A stretch of DNA of 24,770 nucleotides from Bacteroides sp. CAG:709 (GTDB lineage Bacteria > Bacteroidota > Bacteroidia > Bacteroidales > UBA932), in assembly GCA_000434935.1 (NCBI GenBank), contig FR882202.1:1-24770 (forward strand), read 5' to 3'. Positions 16,602 through 23,811 of this stretch are shown in pieces; position 1 is the first letter of the stretch; each line of letters begins with the position of its first letter. A program made the translations under genes and the position numbers. Under the pieces are notes generated by a model. That model had not been told where the DNA came from, did not search any database, and worked only from the letters and a program-made list of their open reading frames with translations.

Positions 16602-18041
16602 CTAGTCTTTGCCGAAAGCAAAGTAAGCGGCTTTACCATATTTGGTGATACCCTCCACGTAAATGCCTCTCTTCGCTTTCTTGGCAATATTTACCACGTC
16701 TTCAGGCTTGCTTACAGGCTGGTCGTTCACGAACAAGATGACAAAACCCTCTTCGGCTCCCGCTTCCTGGACCTTTCCTGGACCTACGGAAACTATCTCG
16801 ACACCACCTTTCAGTCCAAGCTGACTGCAAGTTTCCTTCGATGCTTCCATAAGTTTCGCTCCATAGAAAGCCACTGAGCCGTCGATGTCCTTGGCACCTG
16901 TCTCCATAGATGTTCCCTGGAATGTAACTTCCAAAGTCTTCTTCTCACCATTACGGATAACTGTTATATCAGCTTTGTCGCCAGGGTGATACGAGTTGAC
17001 TTTTTCCTGCACAGAAGAAGGAGTTCCGGTCTCTGTGGAATCTATGGCAACGAGCACGTCACCCTTGTGGATTCCGGCCTTGTCGGCAGCCCCTCCTTTC
17101 ATAACCTCCTCTATATATACACCTTTTGGAGAAAAAAGTTTCAATTCTTTAGCTTTTTCGTCATCAATTTGTCTCATTGTGATACCGAGCAATGCCCTTT
17201 TCACACTTCCGAAGTCAATGAGATCCTCGGCAATCCTCTTCACGATATTGGAAGGAACGGCAAATGAATAACCGGTGAAAGAACCTGTCTGTGAGATAAT
17301 TGCAGTATTGACACCCACCAGTTCGCCTTTCTGGTTCACGAGCGCGCCGCCACTGTTTCCAGGGTTGACGGCCGCATCCGTCTGGATAAATGATTCAATC
17401 TTGAATTCGCCTTGAGCATGAGGCATCTGACGGCCTTTCGCGCTGATGATGCCCGCCGTAATTGTCGAGCGCAAGTCGTAAGGGCTGCCGATGGCAATGA
17501 CCCACTGGCCAAGTCTCAACTTGTCGGAGTCGCCGAACGGCACCACAGGAAGGCCGGTAGCCTCAATCTTGAGGATCGCGACGTCCGTTGCCGGGTCCGT
17601 GCCAATGACTTTCGCAGGATAAGTCTTGTTGTTGTTCAATGTCACTTCCACCTTGGTAGCCCCGTCGACAACATGATTGTTGGTGACGATATATCCGTCG
17701 GAACGGATGATCACACCTGAACCGCTTCCCTGCTGTTCCCTGGACTGCGGTCCCATCTGGTCTCCGAAAAAGAACTTGAAGAAAGGATCTGCAATCGCAG
17801 ACTGCTGCTGCTTTATCGTAACTTTCACATATACGACGGCGTCTACAGCAGATTCTGCCGCATAAGTGAAATCCGGATATTCGGTCTGTGACAGATTGAC
17901 AGTCCTGTATGCAGCACCATTATCCGAAAGCACCACCCCGTCATCGGAAATGACTTTAGGAGTACATGCCTTCACTACGCCAAACGCTGTCAGACCGGCT
18001 ACTGCAGCCGATACCAACACTGTTAAAACTGTTTTTTTCAT
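16602..18041 (-). CDS. degP: HtrA/DegP-type periplasmic serine protease
   Basis: The 479-residue protein has an N-terminal signal or anchor helix (about 4-25), a trypsin-like domain and two PDZ domains (about 285-370 and 385-475). The triad is complete: His123 (TNNHVV), Asp153 (TDVAIL) and Ser230 (NPGNSGG). A Phe/Gln-rich LA-loop-like insert (DPFFKFFFGDQMG) precedes the active-site His. A Cys follows the hydrophobic helix (VVKAC) but does not make a good lipobox. DegP-type proteins degrade or refold damaged envelope proteins. The gene leads a probable operon with the primary sigma factor and is divergent from dnaN. Confidence 0.94.
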   Translation of the reverse strand: MKKTVLTVLVSAAVAGLTAFGVVKACTPKVISDDGVVLSDNGAAYRTVNLSQTEYPDFTYAAESAVDAVVYVKVTIKQQQSAIADPFFKFFFGDQMGPQSREQQGSGSGVIIRSDGYIVTNNHVVDGATKVEVTLNNNKTYPAKVIGTDPATDVAILKIEATGLPVVPFGDSDKLRLGQWVIAIGSPYDLRSTITAGIISAKGRQMPHAQGEFKIESFIQTDAAVNPGNSGGALVNQKGELVGVNTAIISQTGSFTGYSFAVPSNIVKRIAEDLIDFGSVKRALLGITMRQIDDEKAKELKLFSPKGVYIEEVMKGGAADKAGIHKGDVLVAIDSTETGTPSSVQEKVNSYHPGDKADITVIRNGEKKTLEVTFQGTSMETGAKDIDGSVAFYGAKLMEASKETCSQLGLKGGVEIVSVGPGKVQEAGAEEGFVILFVNDQPVSKPEDVVNIAKKAKRGIYVEGITKYGKAAYFAFGKD

Positions 18042-18061
18042 ATCACGTCAATTTAAAGATT

Positions 18062-18090
18062 CATATTTAGCCGGGAGGTGAAAAATCAAA
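18062..18090 (-). promoter_or_regulatory. Candidate promoter for degP-rpoD-argS-ygiQ
   Basis: On the - strand, TTTG (18090-18087) is followed after 17 bases by TAAATATG (18069-18062), one mismatch from TAnnTTTG. The leader to the ATG at 18041 would be about 15 bases. No better candidate is seen in the 127-base divergent gap. Confidence 0.45.
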
Positions 18091-18101
18091 ATATATGCCA
18101 T

Positions 18102-18113
18102 AATTCCGGAATT
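18102..18113. promoter_or_regulatory. 12-base perfect palindrome in the dnaN promoter
   Basis: AATTCCGGAATT is a perfect palindrome located just upstream of the dnaN -7 box, where the promoter spacer would be. Its position fits an operator, but no regulator is identified and a 12-base palindrome could arise by chance. Confidence 0.4.
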
Positions 18114-18118
18114 TTATA

Positions 18119-18144
18119 TACCTTTGTGATAAGTTGTGATAAGT
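18119..18144 (+). promoter_or_regulatory. dnaN -7 box with overlapping tandem 10-base repeat
   Basis: TACCTTTG at 18119-18126 is an exact TAnnTTTG box; no good -33 TTTG lies at standard distance. Immediately after, TGTGATAAGT occurs twice head to tail (18125-18134 and 18135-18144), the first copy sharing two bases with the -7 box. The leader to the ATG at 18169 would be about 35 bases. The repeat spans the predicted transcription start. Confidence 0.6.
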
Positions 18145-18168
18145 GCGAAATAAAAAATTATAAGATAT

Positions 18169-19290
18169 ATGAAACTTGTCATATCCAGTTCAGAACTGCT
18201 TAAAGGTCTCATGACCATATCCAAGGCCATTCCTGCGAAAACGACGGAGGCCATCCTGGAAGATTATCTGTTCGTGTTGAACGGAAACCGGCTTGAGGTC
18301 ACAGCCTCTGACAAGGAAATCACCATGAAGACCACCATTGAGGTCGAAACACCTGAAGAGGAAGGAAGAATCGCCGTTCCTGCAAGACAGCTGAACGACT
18401 TGCTGAAGGAGCTCCCGGACCAGCCGGTGACCATCAGGACAATAAGCGAGAACCAATTCGAATGCGCATGGGCCAGCGGTGCTTCCACATTGCCATATTT
18501 CAACCCGGACGATTATCCTGAGAGCCAGACGACCGGTGAAGATGCAGCGACCATCGAATTCCCTGCATTGAGCCTCATGGACGGCATCGGAAAGACGATT
18601 TACGCATCTTCAGATGAGGACAGCAGACCGGTAATGAACAGTATCTACTTCGACATTGCACCGGATGCCACCACGCTCGTAGCTTCTGACTTGCAGAAAC
18701 TTACATGCTATACTGCTGATGACGTGAAGGCCGCCGAGCCATGCTCATTCATCCTGAACAAGAGACATGCAGCCATCATCAAGTCCATCATCGGAAAGGA
18801 TTCGGATGTGGTCACCATCACTTTCGACGCCAAGACGGCGATATTCAAGTTCGACAACACGACCATCATCTGCTGCCTCGTAGTCGGCAATTATCCGAAA
18901 TACAGGACAATCATCCCGCAGAACAACTCAAACATCCTGAGAATCAACCGCTTGCAGCTTCTCAACACCGTAAGGCGTATCGCTGTATGTTCCCCTAAGG
19001 GCTCGAACCACATCAAGTTCGACCTGGCACCGGGCTCGTTGGAAATCTCCGCACAGGACCTCGGTTTCGAGATTGCCGCACATGAAAAGATTTCATGCCA
19101 ATATGACGGATGCGAGTTGTCAATCGGATTCAAATCAACTCATATCATCGAAATGCTTTCCAACCTTTCTTGCGAGGAAATCGTGATGAAATTCGCGGAC
19201 AAGAGAAGGTCGGCATTGCTCCAGCCGTCTGAAGAAGAGGTGAAGAGCGAGAGAGTATTCGGTATCGTAATGCCTATAATGGTCAAATAA
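18169..19290 (+). CDS. dnaN: DNA polymerase III sliding clamp (beta subunit)
   Basis: The 373-residue beta clamp forms a ring dimer that tethers DNA polymerase. The start MKLVISSSELLKGLMTISKAIP, read here as MKLVISSSELLKG then LMTISKAIP, is typical, as are three repeated clamp domains (about 1-120, 130-245, 250-373), YFNPDDYP in the first domain, and an end in VFGIVMPIMVK, close to the usual P-M-R/K-L/V C-terminus. Length is normal. It is the first gene of a + strand cluster and is followed after 2 bases by a DnaQ-like exonuclease, so two replication or repair functions are probably co-transcribed. Confidence 0.96.
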   Translation: MKLVISSSELLKGLMTISKAIPAKTTEAILEDYLFVLNGNRLEVTASDKEITMKTTIEVETPEEEGRIAVPARQLNDLLKELPDQPVTIRTISENQFECAWASGASTLPYFNPDDYPESQTTGEDAATIEFPALSLMDGIGKTIYASSDEDSRPVMNSIYFDIAPDATTLVASDLQKLTCYTADDVKAAEPCSFILNKRHAAIIKSIIGKDSDVVTITFDAKTAIFKFDNTTIICCLVVGNYPKYRTIIPQNNSNILRINRLQLLNTVRRIAVCSPKGSNHIKFDLAPGSLEISAQDLGFEIAAHEKISCQYDGCELSIGFKSTHIIEMLSNLSCEEIVMKFADKRRSALLQPSEEEVKSERVFGIVMPIMVK

Positions 19291-19292
19291 TT

Positions 19293-20258
19293 ATGGAACT
19301 TAATCTTGAAAGACCTCTCCTGTTCTTCGACATTGAAAGCACGGGATTAAGTATTGTGTCCGATTCCATCGTGGAACTCAGCTTCGTGAAAGTATTCCCG
19401 GACAATCATCATGAGGTGAAGACATGGAGGGTATGCCCGTGGGATTACTCTGCCGGAAAGCAGAAGAGCATCGACCCGGGTGCCAGCCAGGTGAACGGCA
19501 TCAAGGACGAAGATGTGGCAAATGAGCCTAAATTCATAGAGATCGCTCCGGAAGTAGTGGAATGGCTGAAAGACAGCGACTTGGCAGGATATAATTCCAC
19601 CAAGTTCGACCTGCCTATGCTGGCGGAGGAAATCGAGCGGGTCAGGACATATTGCGAATCGCGCATCAAAAGCGCCAAGACATCAGCAGACAAGAAAGAG
19701 AAAGCGCAGAAGACATTGGCTGCAATCGACATTGACCTTCATGCGAAGCAGATGATTGACGTGCAGACAATTTATCATTATATGGAGCCTCGAAACCTGA
19801 AGGCCGCGTACAGATTTTATTGCGGCGGCGAGGATTTCGAGAACGCCCATTCTGCGGAAGCAGACACATTGGCGACATACGAGGTACTGAAAGGCGAGCT
19901 GGAAATGTATCAGCAGCCGGACAAGTTCCATGACTGCGCATTGAAGAACAGCGTGGAGTTCCTTTCCGGAGTAGGCGGACGTCCGCGCACCGTGGATTAT
20001 GCAGGAAGACTGATACTTGGAAAAAACAACGAGCCTACCATCAGTTTCGGAAAGCATAAAGGCAGAACTGCCAGAGAGGTATATGAAACCGAACCGGCTT
20101 ATTTCGCATGGATCATGAACGGCGAGTTCACCATGGACACCAAGCGCCAGTTCGCCAGACTGAAAGAGCAGTTCGAGAGCGAGAAGAAGAAACCGCTTGA
20201 AGGAGAAGACCTTACAGATGCCGTAAACTTGCTTAAAGGAAAATTTCAGAAGGGCTAG
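19293..20258 (+). CDS. DnaQ-like 3'-5' exonuclease
   Basis: The 321-residue DEDDh exonuclease resembles the polymerase III epsilon subunit. Catalytic residues seen: Asp13 and Glu15 (FFDIESTG), Asp106 (YNSTKFDLPML), His186 and Asp191 (NAHSAEAD). Between Exo II and Exo III there is a Lys/Ala-rich stretch (about 121-150, KSAKTSADKKEKAQK) that relatives I remember lack. After the nuclease domain comes a C-terminal part (about 250-291, SFGKHKGRTAREVYETEPAY) similar to a small domain found on other DnaQ/exonuclease X-like proteins. It starts 2 bases after dnaN. It may be proofreading or repair; a separate polymerase-fused proofreader cannot be ruled out. Confidence 0.9.
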   Translation: MELNLERPLLFFDIESTGLSIVSDSIVELSFVKVFPDNHHEVKTWRVCPWDYSAGKQKSIDPGASQVNGIKDEDVANEPKFIEIAPEVVEWLKDSDLAGYNSTKFDLPMLAEEIERVRTYCESRIKSAKTSADKKEKAQKTLAAIDIDLHAKQMIDVQTIYHYMEPRNLKAAYRFYCGGEDFENAHSAEADTLATYEVLKGELEMYQQPDKFHDCALKNSVEFLSGVGGRPRTVDYAGRLILGKNNEPTISFGKHKGRTAREVYETEPAYFAWIMNGEFTMDTKRQFARLKEQFESEKKKPLEGEDLTDAVNLLKGKFQKG

Positions 20259-20279
20259 CAGTTCCAATATCAGCAAGAG

Positions 20280-20843
20280 ATGAACATAATAGTAAAGACA
20301 TACGCCGGCAACATCATTGTCCGCCCCGACACCACTTGGGAGAAGGACAATGAGGATTTCTACCCCCAGGATTTCATCCGGACATTGACCTATACTCCGG
20401 TGCTGTTCGCGAGGATATCCAAACCGGGCAAGAGCGTAGGGCTCAGGTTTGTGTCAAGGTATTATGATTCAGCGAATTATGGCGTACTGCTTTATCCGGA
20501 GAACTTGATAGGAAACGGGTCCGAAGACTTCGCATGCGCTTCCTGCATCGACCACACGTCGTTCCTGCCGGCACCGCTCTACCAGAAATGCGTGTTCGGG
20601 AACAATGAAAATGAATTCGTACTCTCCAAAAACGGGGAGGAAATATTCAGGGTCAATGCCGAAGGGCTGGAAAGGCTGGAAGACACCATAGCCGAAGCGA
20701 CTACCCGTATCTATATAAGGACAGGCGACCTCGTGTGCATGGAACTTGCCCCGAGAAAGGCATTGTGGGAAAGCGCCGAAGGACTCGCCACGATTTCCGG
20801 AACGTTCTGCGAGAACAATACTGTCGAATTCAATATCAAATAG
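20280..20843 (+). CDS. Unknown 187-residue protein in the dnaN cluster
   Basis: I do not recognise this protein. It is 187 residues, with no signal peptide or membrane segment, mixed alpha/beta in character, and has strand-like segments such as NIIVKTYAGNIIVRPD, SVGLRFVSRYYDSANYGVLL and IYIRTGDLVCMELAP. The alternation of short strands, and the GDLVCMEL near the end, faintly recall the N-terminal domain and entry segment of fumarylacetoacetase-like proteins, but that is only an impression. The start ATG is 21 bases after the exonuclease stop, and the flavoprotein gene begins 13 bases after its stop. Codon use matches its neighbours, so it is a real gene. Confidence 0.82.
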   Translation: MNIIVKTYAGNIIVRPDTTWEKDNEDFYPQDFIRTLTYTPVLFARISKPGKSVGLRFVSRYYDSANYGVLLYPENLIGNGSEDFACASCIDHTSFLPAPLYQKCVFGNNENEFVLSKNGEEIFRVNAEGLERLEDTIAEATTRIYIRTGDLVCMELAPRKALWESAEGLATISGTFCENNTVEFNIK

Positions 20844-20856
20844 TTACTCCCTTGCG

Positions 20857-22215
20857 ATGCAGCATTATGACATTATCATTATAGGTGGTGGTGCGGCCGG
20901 ACTAATGGCAGCGTACGGCGCAAAGACGTCAGGAAAAGACGTTTCCGTGCTGGTGCTGGAAAAGATGCCACGTCCAGGCCGGAAAATCATGATTACCGGC
21001 AAGGGACGCTGCAACTTCACCAACCTCAAAGACTGGAGCGATTTTTCACAGCATATCAGAGCGAATTCCAACGCATTACGACCATCGTTCTACAATCTGA
21101 CTCCCGAGAACCTGATAGATTTTTTCAATGATTTCGGTGTGGAATCCGTAGTGGAACGCGGCGACAGGGCATTTCCTGTCTCACACCGTTCAATGGACAT
21201 CGTAGATGCATTGGTGGATGCAGCATTGCATTCAGGCGCAAGGATAGAAACCGGCGCCGAGGTGAGCGAGGTGAGGATCGAAGAAACAGATGGTGCCAAG
21301 TCATTTATAGTGGAAACGGCTGACGGAAAGGCATTTGGCGGCTCCAGACTGGTAATCGCCACAGGAGGGCTCTCCTACCCTACCACAGGTTCTACAGGCG
21401 ACGGCTACAGAATCGCCAGGGAACTCGGCCACAGTATAAGACAATGTTTTCCGTCATTGACCGCACTGGTCCCGGAAGGCTACAAATTGATTCCGGAAGG
21501 CTACAACGGAGAACTGAAATGTCATATCGACAGAAGCATCGAGCTGTCGGAAACAGGAAAGGCATTGTGCGGCAATTCATTGAAAAACATTGGCTTGCAT
21601 CTGGAAGCGAATGGCACCGAGATTCAGGAAATGGAGGGCGACATTGACTTTACCGACGGCGGAATCGAGGGACCGGCGGGATTTGCGGTGAGCAGGAACG
21701 CGGTGAAGACGCTGGTGAACGGCGGCAAGGTCAGGCTGGTCGTGGACCTGAAGCCCGGCGTGGGAGAGGAGGAATTCGGAACGAGGGTGGCGAACTTGTG
21801 GCGTGAGATTCTGGCGGACAAGAGAAGCGCCGGAAAGCCTGTGCGCCAGACAGTCAAGATTCTGCTCGGGAAACTGCTGCCTTGGGAATTGATACCGGGA
21901 TTCCTGAAATGCCATCCGGAAATCATCGTGGGCCAGAAAGGCCGTGAGACATTGAAAATGAAGGCATTGGTCAATGCGATGAGGCATTGGGAATTCAAGA
22001 TCGAGGGTTTCGTGGGGTATGAGCGGTGCGTGATTACTGCCGGCGGTGTTTCCTGCGATGAAATCGTGCCCAAGACATTGGCTTCAAGGAAATGTCCGGG
22101 GCTGTATCTTTGCGGCGAAGTGCTTGATATTGATGCAGATACCGGCGGCTACAATCTTCATGTGGCATTCTCTACCGGCATGTTGGCAGGCAGGTCGGCA
22201 GCGCTGTCGATCTAA
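20857..22215 (+). CDS. BaiN/HI0933-family NAD(P)/FAD-dependent oxidoreductase
   Basis: The protein has 452 residues from ATG 20857. The frame runs further upstream into the previous gene, but the FAD-binding start MQHYDIIIIGGGAAGLMAAY marks the true N-terminus. The Rossmann motif GGGAAG, KMPRPGRKIMITGKGRCNFT as PGRKIMITGKGRCN, and a C-terminal GGYNLHVAFSTG are hallmarks of the HI0933/YhiN/BaiN family. Some members in gut bacteria are implicated in bile-acid reduction, but most are uncharacterised, so no substrate is assigned. A heptapeptide repeat, VPEGYKL then IPEGYNG, is encoded by two CCGGAAGGCTACAA copies 21 bases apart (21472 and 21493). Its stop overlaps that of the convergent membrane protein gene by 4 bases. 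Confidence 0.9.
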   Translation: MQHYDIIIIGGGAAGLMAAYGAKTSGKDVSVLVLEKMPRPGRKIMITGKGRCNFTNLKDWSDFSQHIRANSNALRPSFYNLTPENLIDFFNDFGVESVVERGDRAFPVSHRSMDIVDALVDAALHSGARIETGAEVSEVRIEETDGAKSFIVETADGKAFGGSRLVIATGGLSYPTTGSTGDGYRIARELGHSIRQCFPSLTALVPEGYKLIPEGYNGELKCHIDRSIELSETGKALCGNSLKNIGLHLEANGTEIQEMEGDIDFTDGGIEGPAGFAVSRNAVKTLVNGGKVRLVVDLKPGVGEEEFGTRVANLWREILADKRSAGKPVRQTVKILLGKLLPWELIPGFLKCHPEIIVGQKGRETLKMKALVNAMRHWEFKIEGFVGYERCVITAGGVSCDEIVPKTLASRKCPGLYLCGEVLDIDADTGGYNLHVAFSTGMLAGRSAALSI

Positions 22216-22682
22216 GCTCCAAGTTTATGCATCAGTTCGGCGACTATTTTCTGCGCCTTGCGGCTAGGCAATATCCAGAGATAAGCGGTAAGTCCCGCAA
22301 GTATCAGTCCCAGAAGCGTATAGAGCGTTCCGGGCGCAAAAATCACTACTGCAGCGAAGAAAACCAGCAATAAGGCCATGACAATTCCACGGAATGTGGT
22401 GCTACGGTTGCCTTCCTTGAACGTGGCGGCATAGCCGTCACCGGAACTTTCCAGATGGCATGAGATATATCTGATGCGCCAGAACGTGGACCAGTTCAGG
22501 AAGAGGTCGCAATCACCTGTGGATTCAGGAAGCACGACATCCGCTATTTCACTGGGTTTCAAGACCTTGCCATAGACTTCCATCTCGGCTTTCACCTGTC
22601 CCAATGTATTGCCGAAGTTCTCTCCGGACTTGAAAAGTGTCATTCCCGCGTCCAGCATCTGGACCTTTTTATTGAACTGCAT
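22212..22682 (-). CDS. Unknown small membrane protein with two helices
   Basis: The 156-residue protein has a soluble N-terminal part (1-95) containing an amphipathic stretch (GENFGNTLGQVKAEMEVYGK) and a Trp/Cys-containing core (CDLFLNWSTFWRIRYISC). Two adjacent membrane helices follow (about 98-117 and 119-138), then a short basic tail (SRKAQKIVAELMHKLGA). Both termini are predicted to be in the cytoplasm, with a hairpin in the inner membrane. I do not recognise the family. It is divergent from the substrate-binding protein gene and shares its promoter region, and is convergent with the BaiN-type gene. Confidence 0.8.
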   Translation of the reverse strand: MQFNKKVQMLDAGMTLFKSGENFGNTLGQVKAEMEVYGKVLKPSEIADVVLPESTGDCDLFLNWSTFWRIRYISCHLESSGDGYAATFKEGNRSTTFRGIVMALLLVFFAAVVIFAPGTLYTLLGLILAGLTAYLWILPSRKAQKIVAELMHKLGA

Positions 22683-22701
22683 AACAAATAATTTTCCTCT
22701 C

Positions 22702-22732
22702 TTTGCAAAGATAGTGAACTATCGTAAATTTG
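22702..22732 (+). promoter_or_regulatory. Promoter for the substrate-binding lipoprotein
   Basis: TTTG (22702-22705) and TAAATTTG (22725-22732) are separated by 19 bases, an exact match to the Bacteroidota promoter pattern. The leader to the ATG at 22750 would be about 10-13 bases. It lies on the same bases as the opposing promoter at 22706-22739. Confidence 0.65.
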
Positions 22733-22739
22733 CGGCAAA
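22706..22739 (-). promoter_or_regulatory. Promoter for the small membrane protein, opposing
   Basis: On the - strand, TTTG (22739-22736) is followed after 22 bases by TATCTTTG (22713-22706), an exact TAnnTTTG box. The spacing is at the long end. The leader to the ATG at 22682 is about 17 bases. Its -7 box and the + strand -33 box form the two arms of the palindrome CTTTGCAAAG (22701-22710). Confidence 0.55.
22710..22723. promoter_or_regulatory. Inverted repeat inside the overlapping promoters
   Basis: GATAGT-GA-ACTATC has perfect 6-base arms around two bases and lies inside the spacers of both opposing promoters. A protein bound here could affect both genes. No regulator is identified. Confidence 0.45.
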
Positions 22740-22749
22740 AGAAGTCGTT

Positions 22750-23811
22750 ATGAAGCATATTAAAATAGCATTTTCCTTATTGGCGGCTGCCGTGGCATTG
22801 TTCTGCAGCTGCAGCAGGTCAGTATCCGTCGGGTCCGCCGCTTCGGAATTGTTCAGCATTTCCGGGATTCCGGACGGATACAGAATCAGGGTTTCAAGTC
22901 CGGACGGAAAGGTGACGGACAGCCTGGACGTTACAGGGACATTGGACCGGATCATCTGCATGTCATCGAGTTATGTGGCCTATCTTTCGGAATTGGGATG
23001 CGATTCCGTGATTTGCGGAATTTCGGGGGCGAAGTATGTTTCCAATGAAGATGTCCGGAAAAGGTACATTGACGGAGATATTGCGGAGGTCGGTTCCGAT
23101 GCCGTTCCTGATTACGAGAAGATTGTTTCGCTGTCGCCGGATCTGGTGGTCGCCTATTCAATGCCGGGGTCGGATTTCGCCGGGCAGTTGCGGAAGTTGG
23201 GAGTTAAAGTATTGGTGCTCAATGATTATCTGGAGAACGCCCCGCTCGGCAGGGCTTCATACATCCGGGTCTTCGGCGCATTGACAGGCAGAATGGCGAT
23301 GGCCGATTCCATAATCAACGGGATAGCGCAGAGCTATAATGAATTGAAGGACAAAGTTATAGATGCTGTTCCCGCAGATGCCGTACCGGGAGTGCTGATG
23401 AATATTCCTTACGCCGACGCCTGGTATGTTCCGGGCGGAACTAACTATATGTCGCAGCTGGTCAGCGATGCAGGTGCGAAGGTACTCGGGGCTGTTCCCG
23501 GCAAGAGCGAATCATCGATAATCTCTGTGGAGCAGGCAATTATCCTTTCGCGGGACGCTTCATTCTGGCTGAACACCGGCTGGTGCGACACGATGGAGGC
23601 TCTCCACGGGCAGAACCAGGCCTTCAAAAGCATTGACATACCTTATATATACAACACTACAGCCCGGGCCAATGATCGCGGAGGCAATGATTTCTGGGAG
23701 AGCGGTGCCGCCCGTCCCGACGTCATACTGCATGACTTGGTGAAGATTTTTCACCCGGAAATCGTTGCGCACGATGGCCGTGAGCTGTATTACTATAAAA
23801 AGGTAGACTAG
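22750..23811 (+). CDS. Metal/cobalamin-type ABC substrate-binding lipoprotein
   Basis: The protein has 353 residues from ATG 22750; the longer frame to 22609 would run through the opposing gene and the promoter. The start is a lipoprotein signal (MKHIKIAFSLLAAAVALFCS with Cys19/Cys21, then SRS). The rest fits the helical-backbone receptor fold (BtuF/FecB/FhuD-like): RIICMSSSYVAYLSELG, EVGSDAVPDYEKIVSLSPDL, LVVAYS, a linking helix, then a second lobe. Characterised members bind cobalamin, haem or iron-siderophores for an ABC importer. No permease or ATPase gene is next to it; the following gene is on the other strand. The ligand is therefore open. Its stop overlaps the convergent gene by 4 bases. 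Confidence 0.87.
   Translation: MKHIKIAFSLLAAAVALFCSCSRSVSVGSAASELFSISGIPDGYRIRVSSPDGKVTDSLDVTGTLDRIICMSSSYVAYLSELGCDSVICGISGAKYVSNEDVRKRYIDGDIAEVGSDAVPDYEKIVSLSPDLVVAYSMPGSDFAGQLRKLGVKVLVLNDYLENAPLGRASYIRVFGALTGRMAMADSIINGIAQSYNELKDKVIDAVPADAVPGVLMNIPYADAWYVPGGTNYMSQLVSDAGAKVLGAVPGKSESSIISVEQAIILSRDASFWLNTGWCDTMEALHGQNQAFKSIDIPYIYNTTARANDRGGNDFWESGAARPDVILHDLVKIFHPEIVAHDGRELYYYKKVD

Noticed and set aside
18125..18144. Calling the TGTGATAAGT repeats DnaA boxes
   Set aside because: They miss one base of the standard box, so they are reported only as an unexplained repeat.
20746..20856. N-terminal extension of the flavoprotein into the previous gene
   Set aside because: The FAD-binding motif begins right after the ATG at 20857, and the upstream part is an out-of-frame reading of the 187-residue gene.
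22609..22749. N-terminal extension of the substrate-binding protein
   Set aside because: It would run through the opposing gene start and both promoters; the ATG at 22750 gives a lipoprotein signal.
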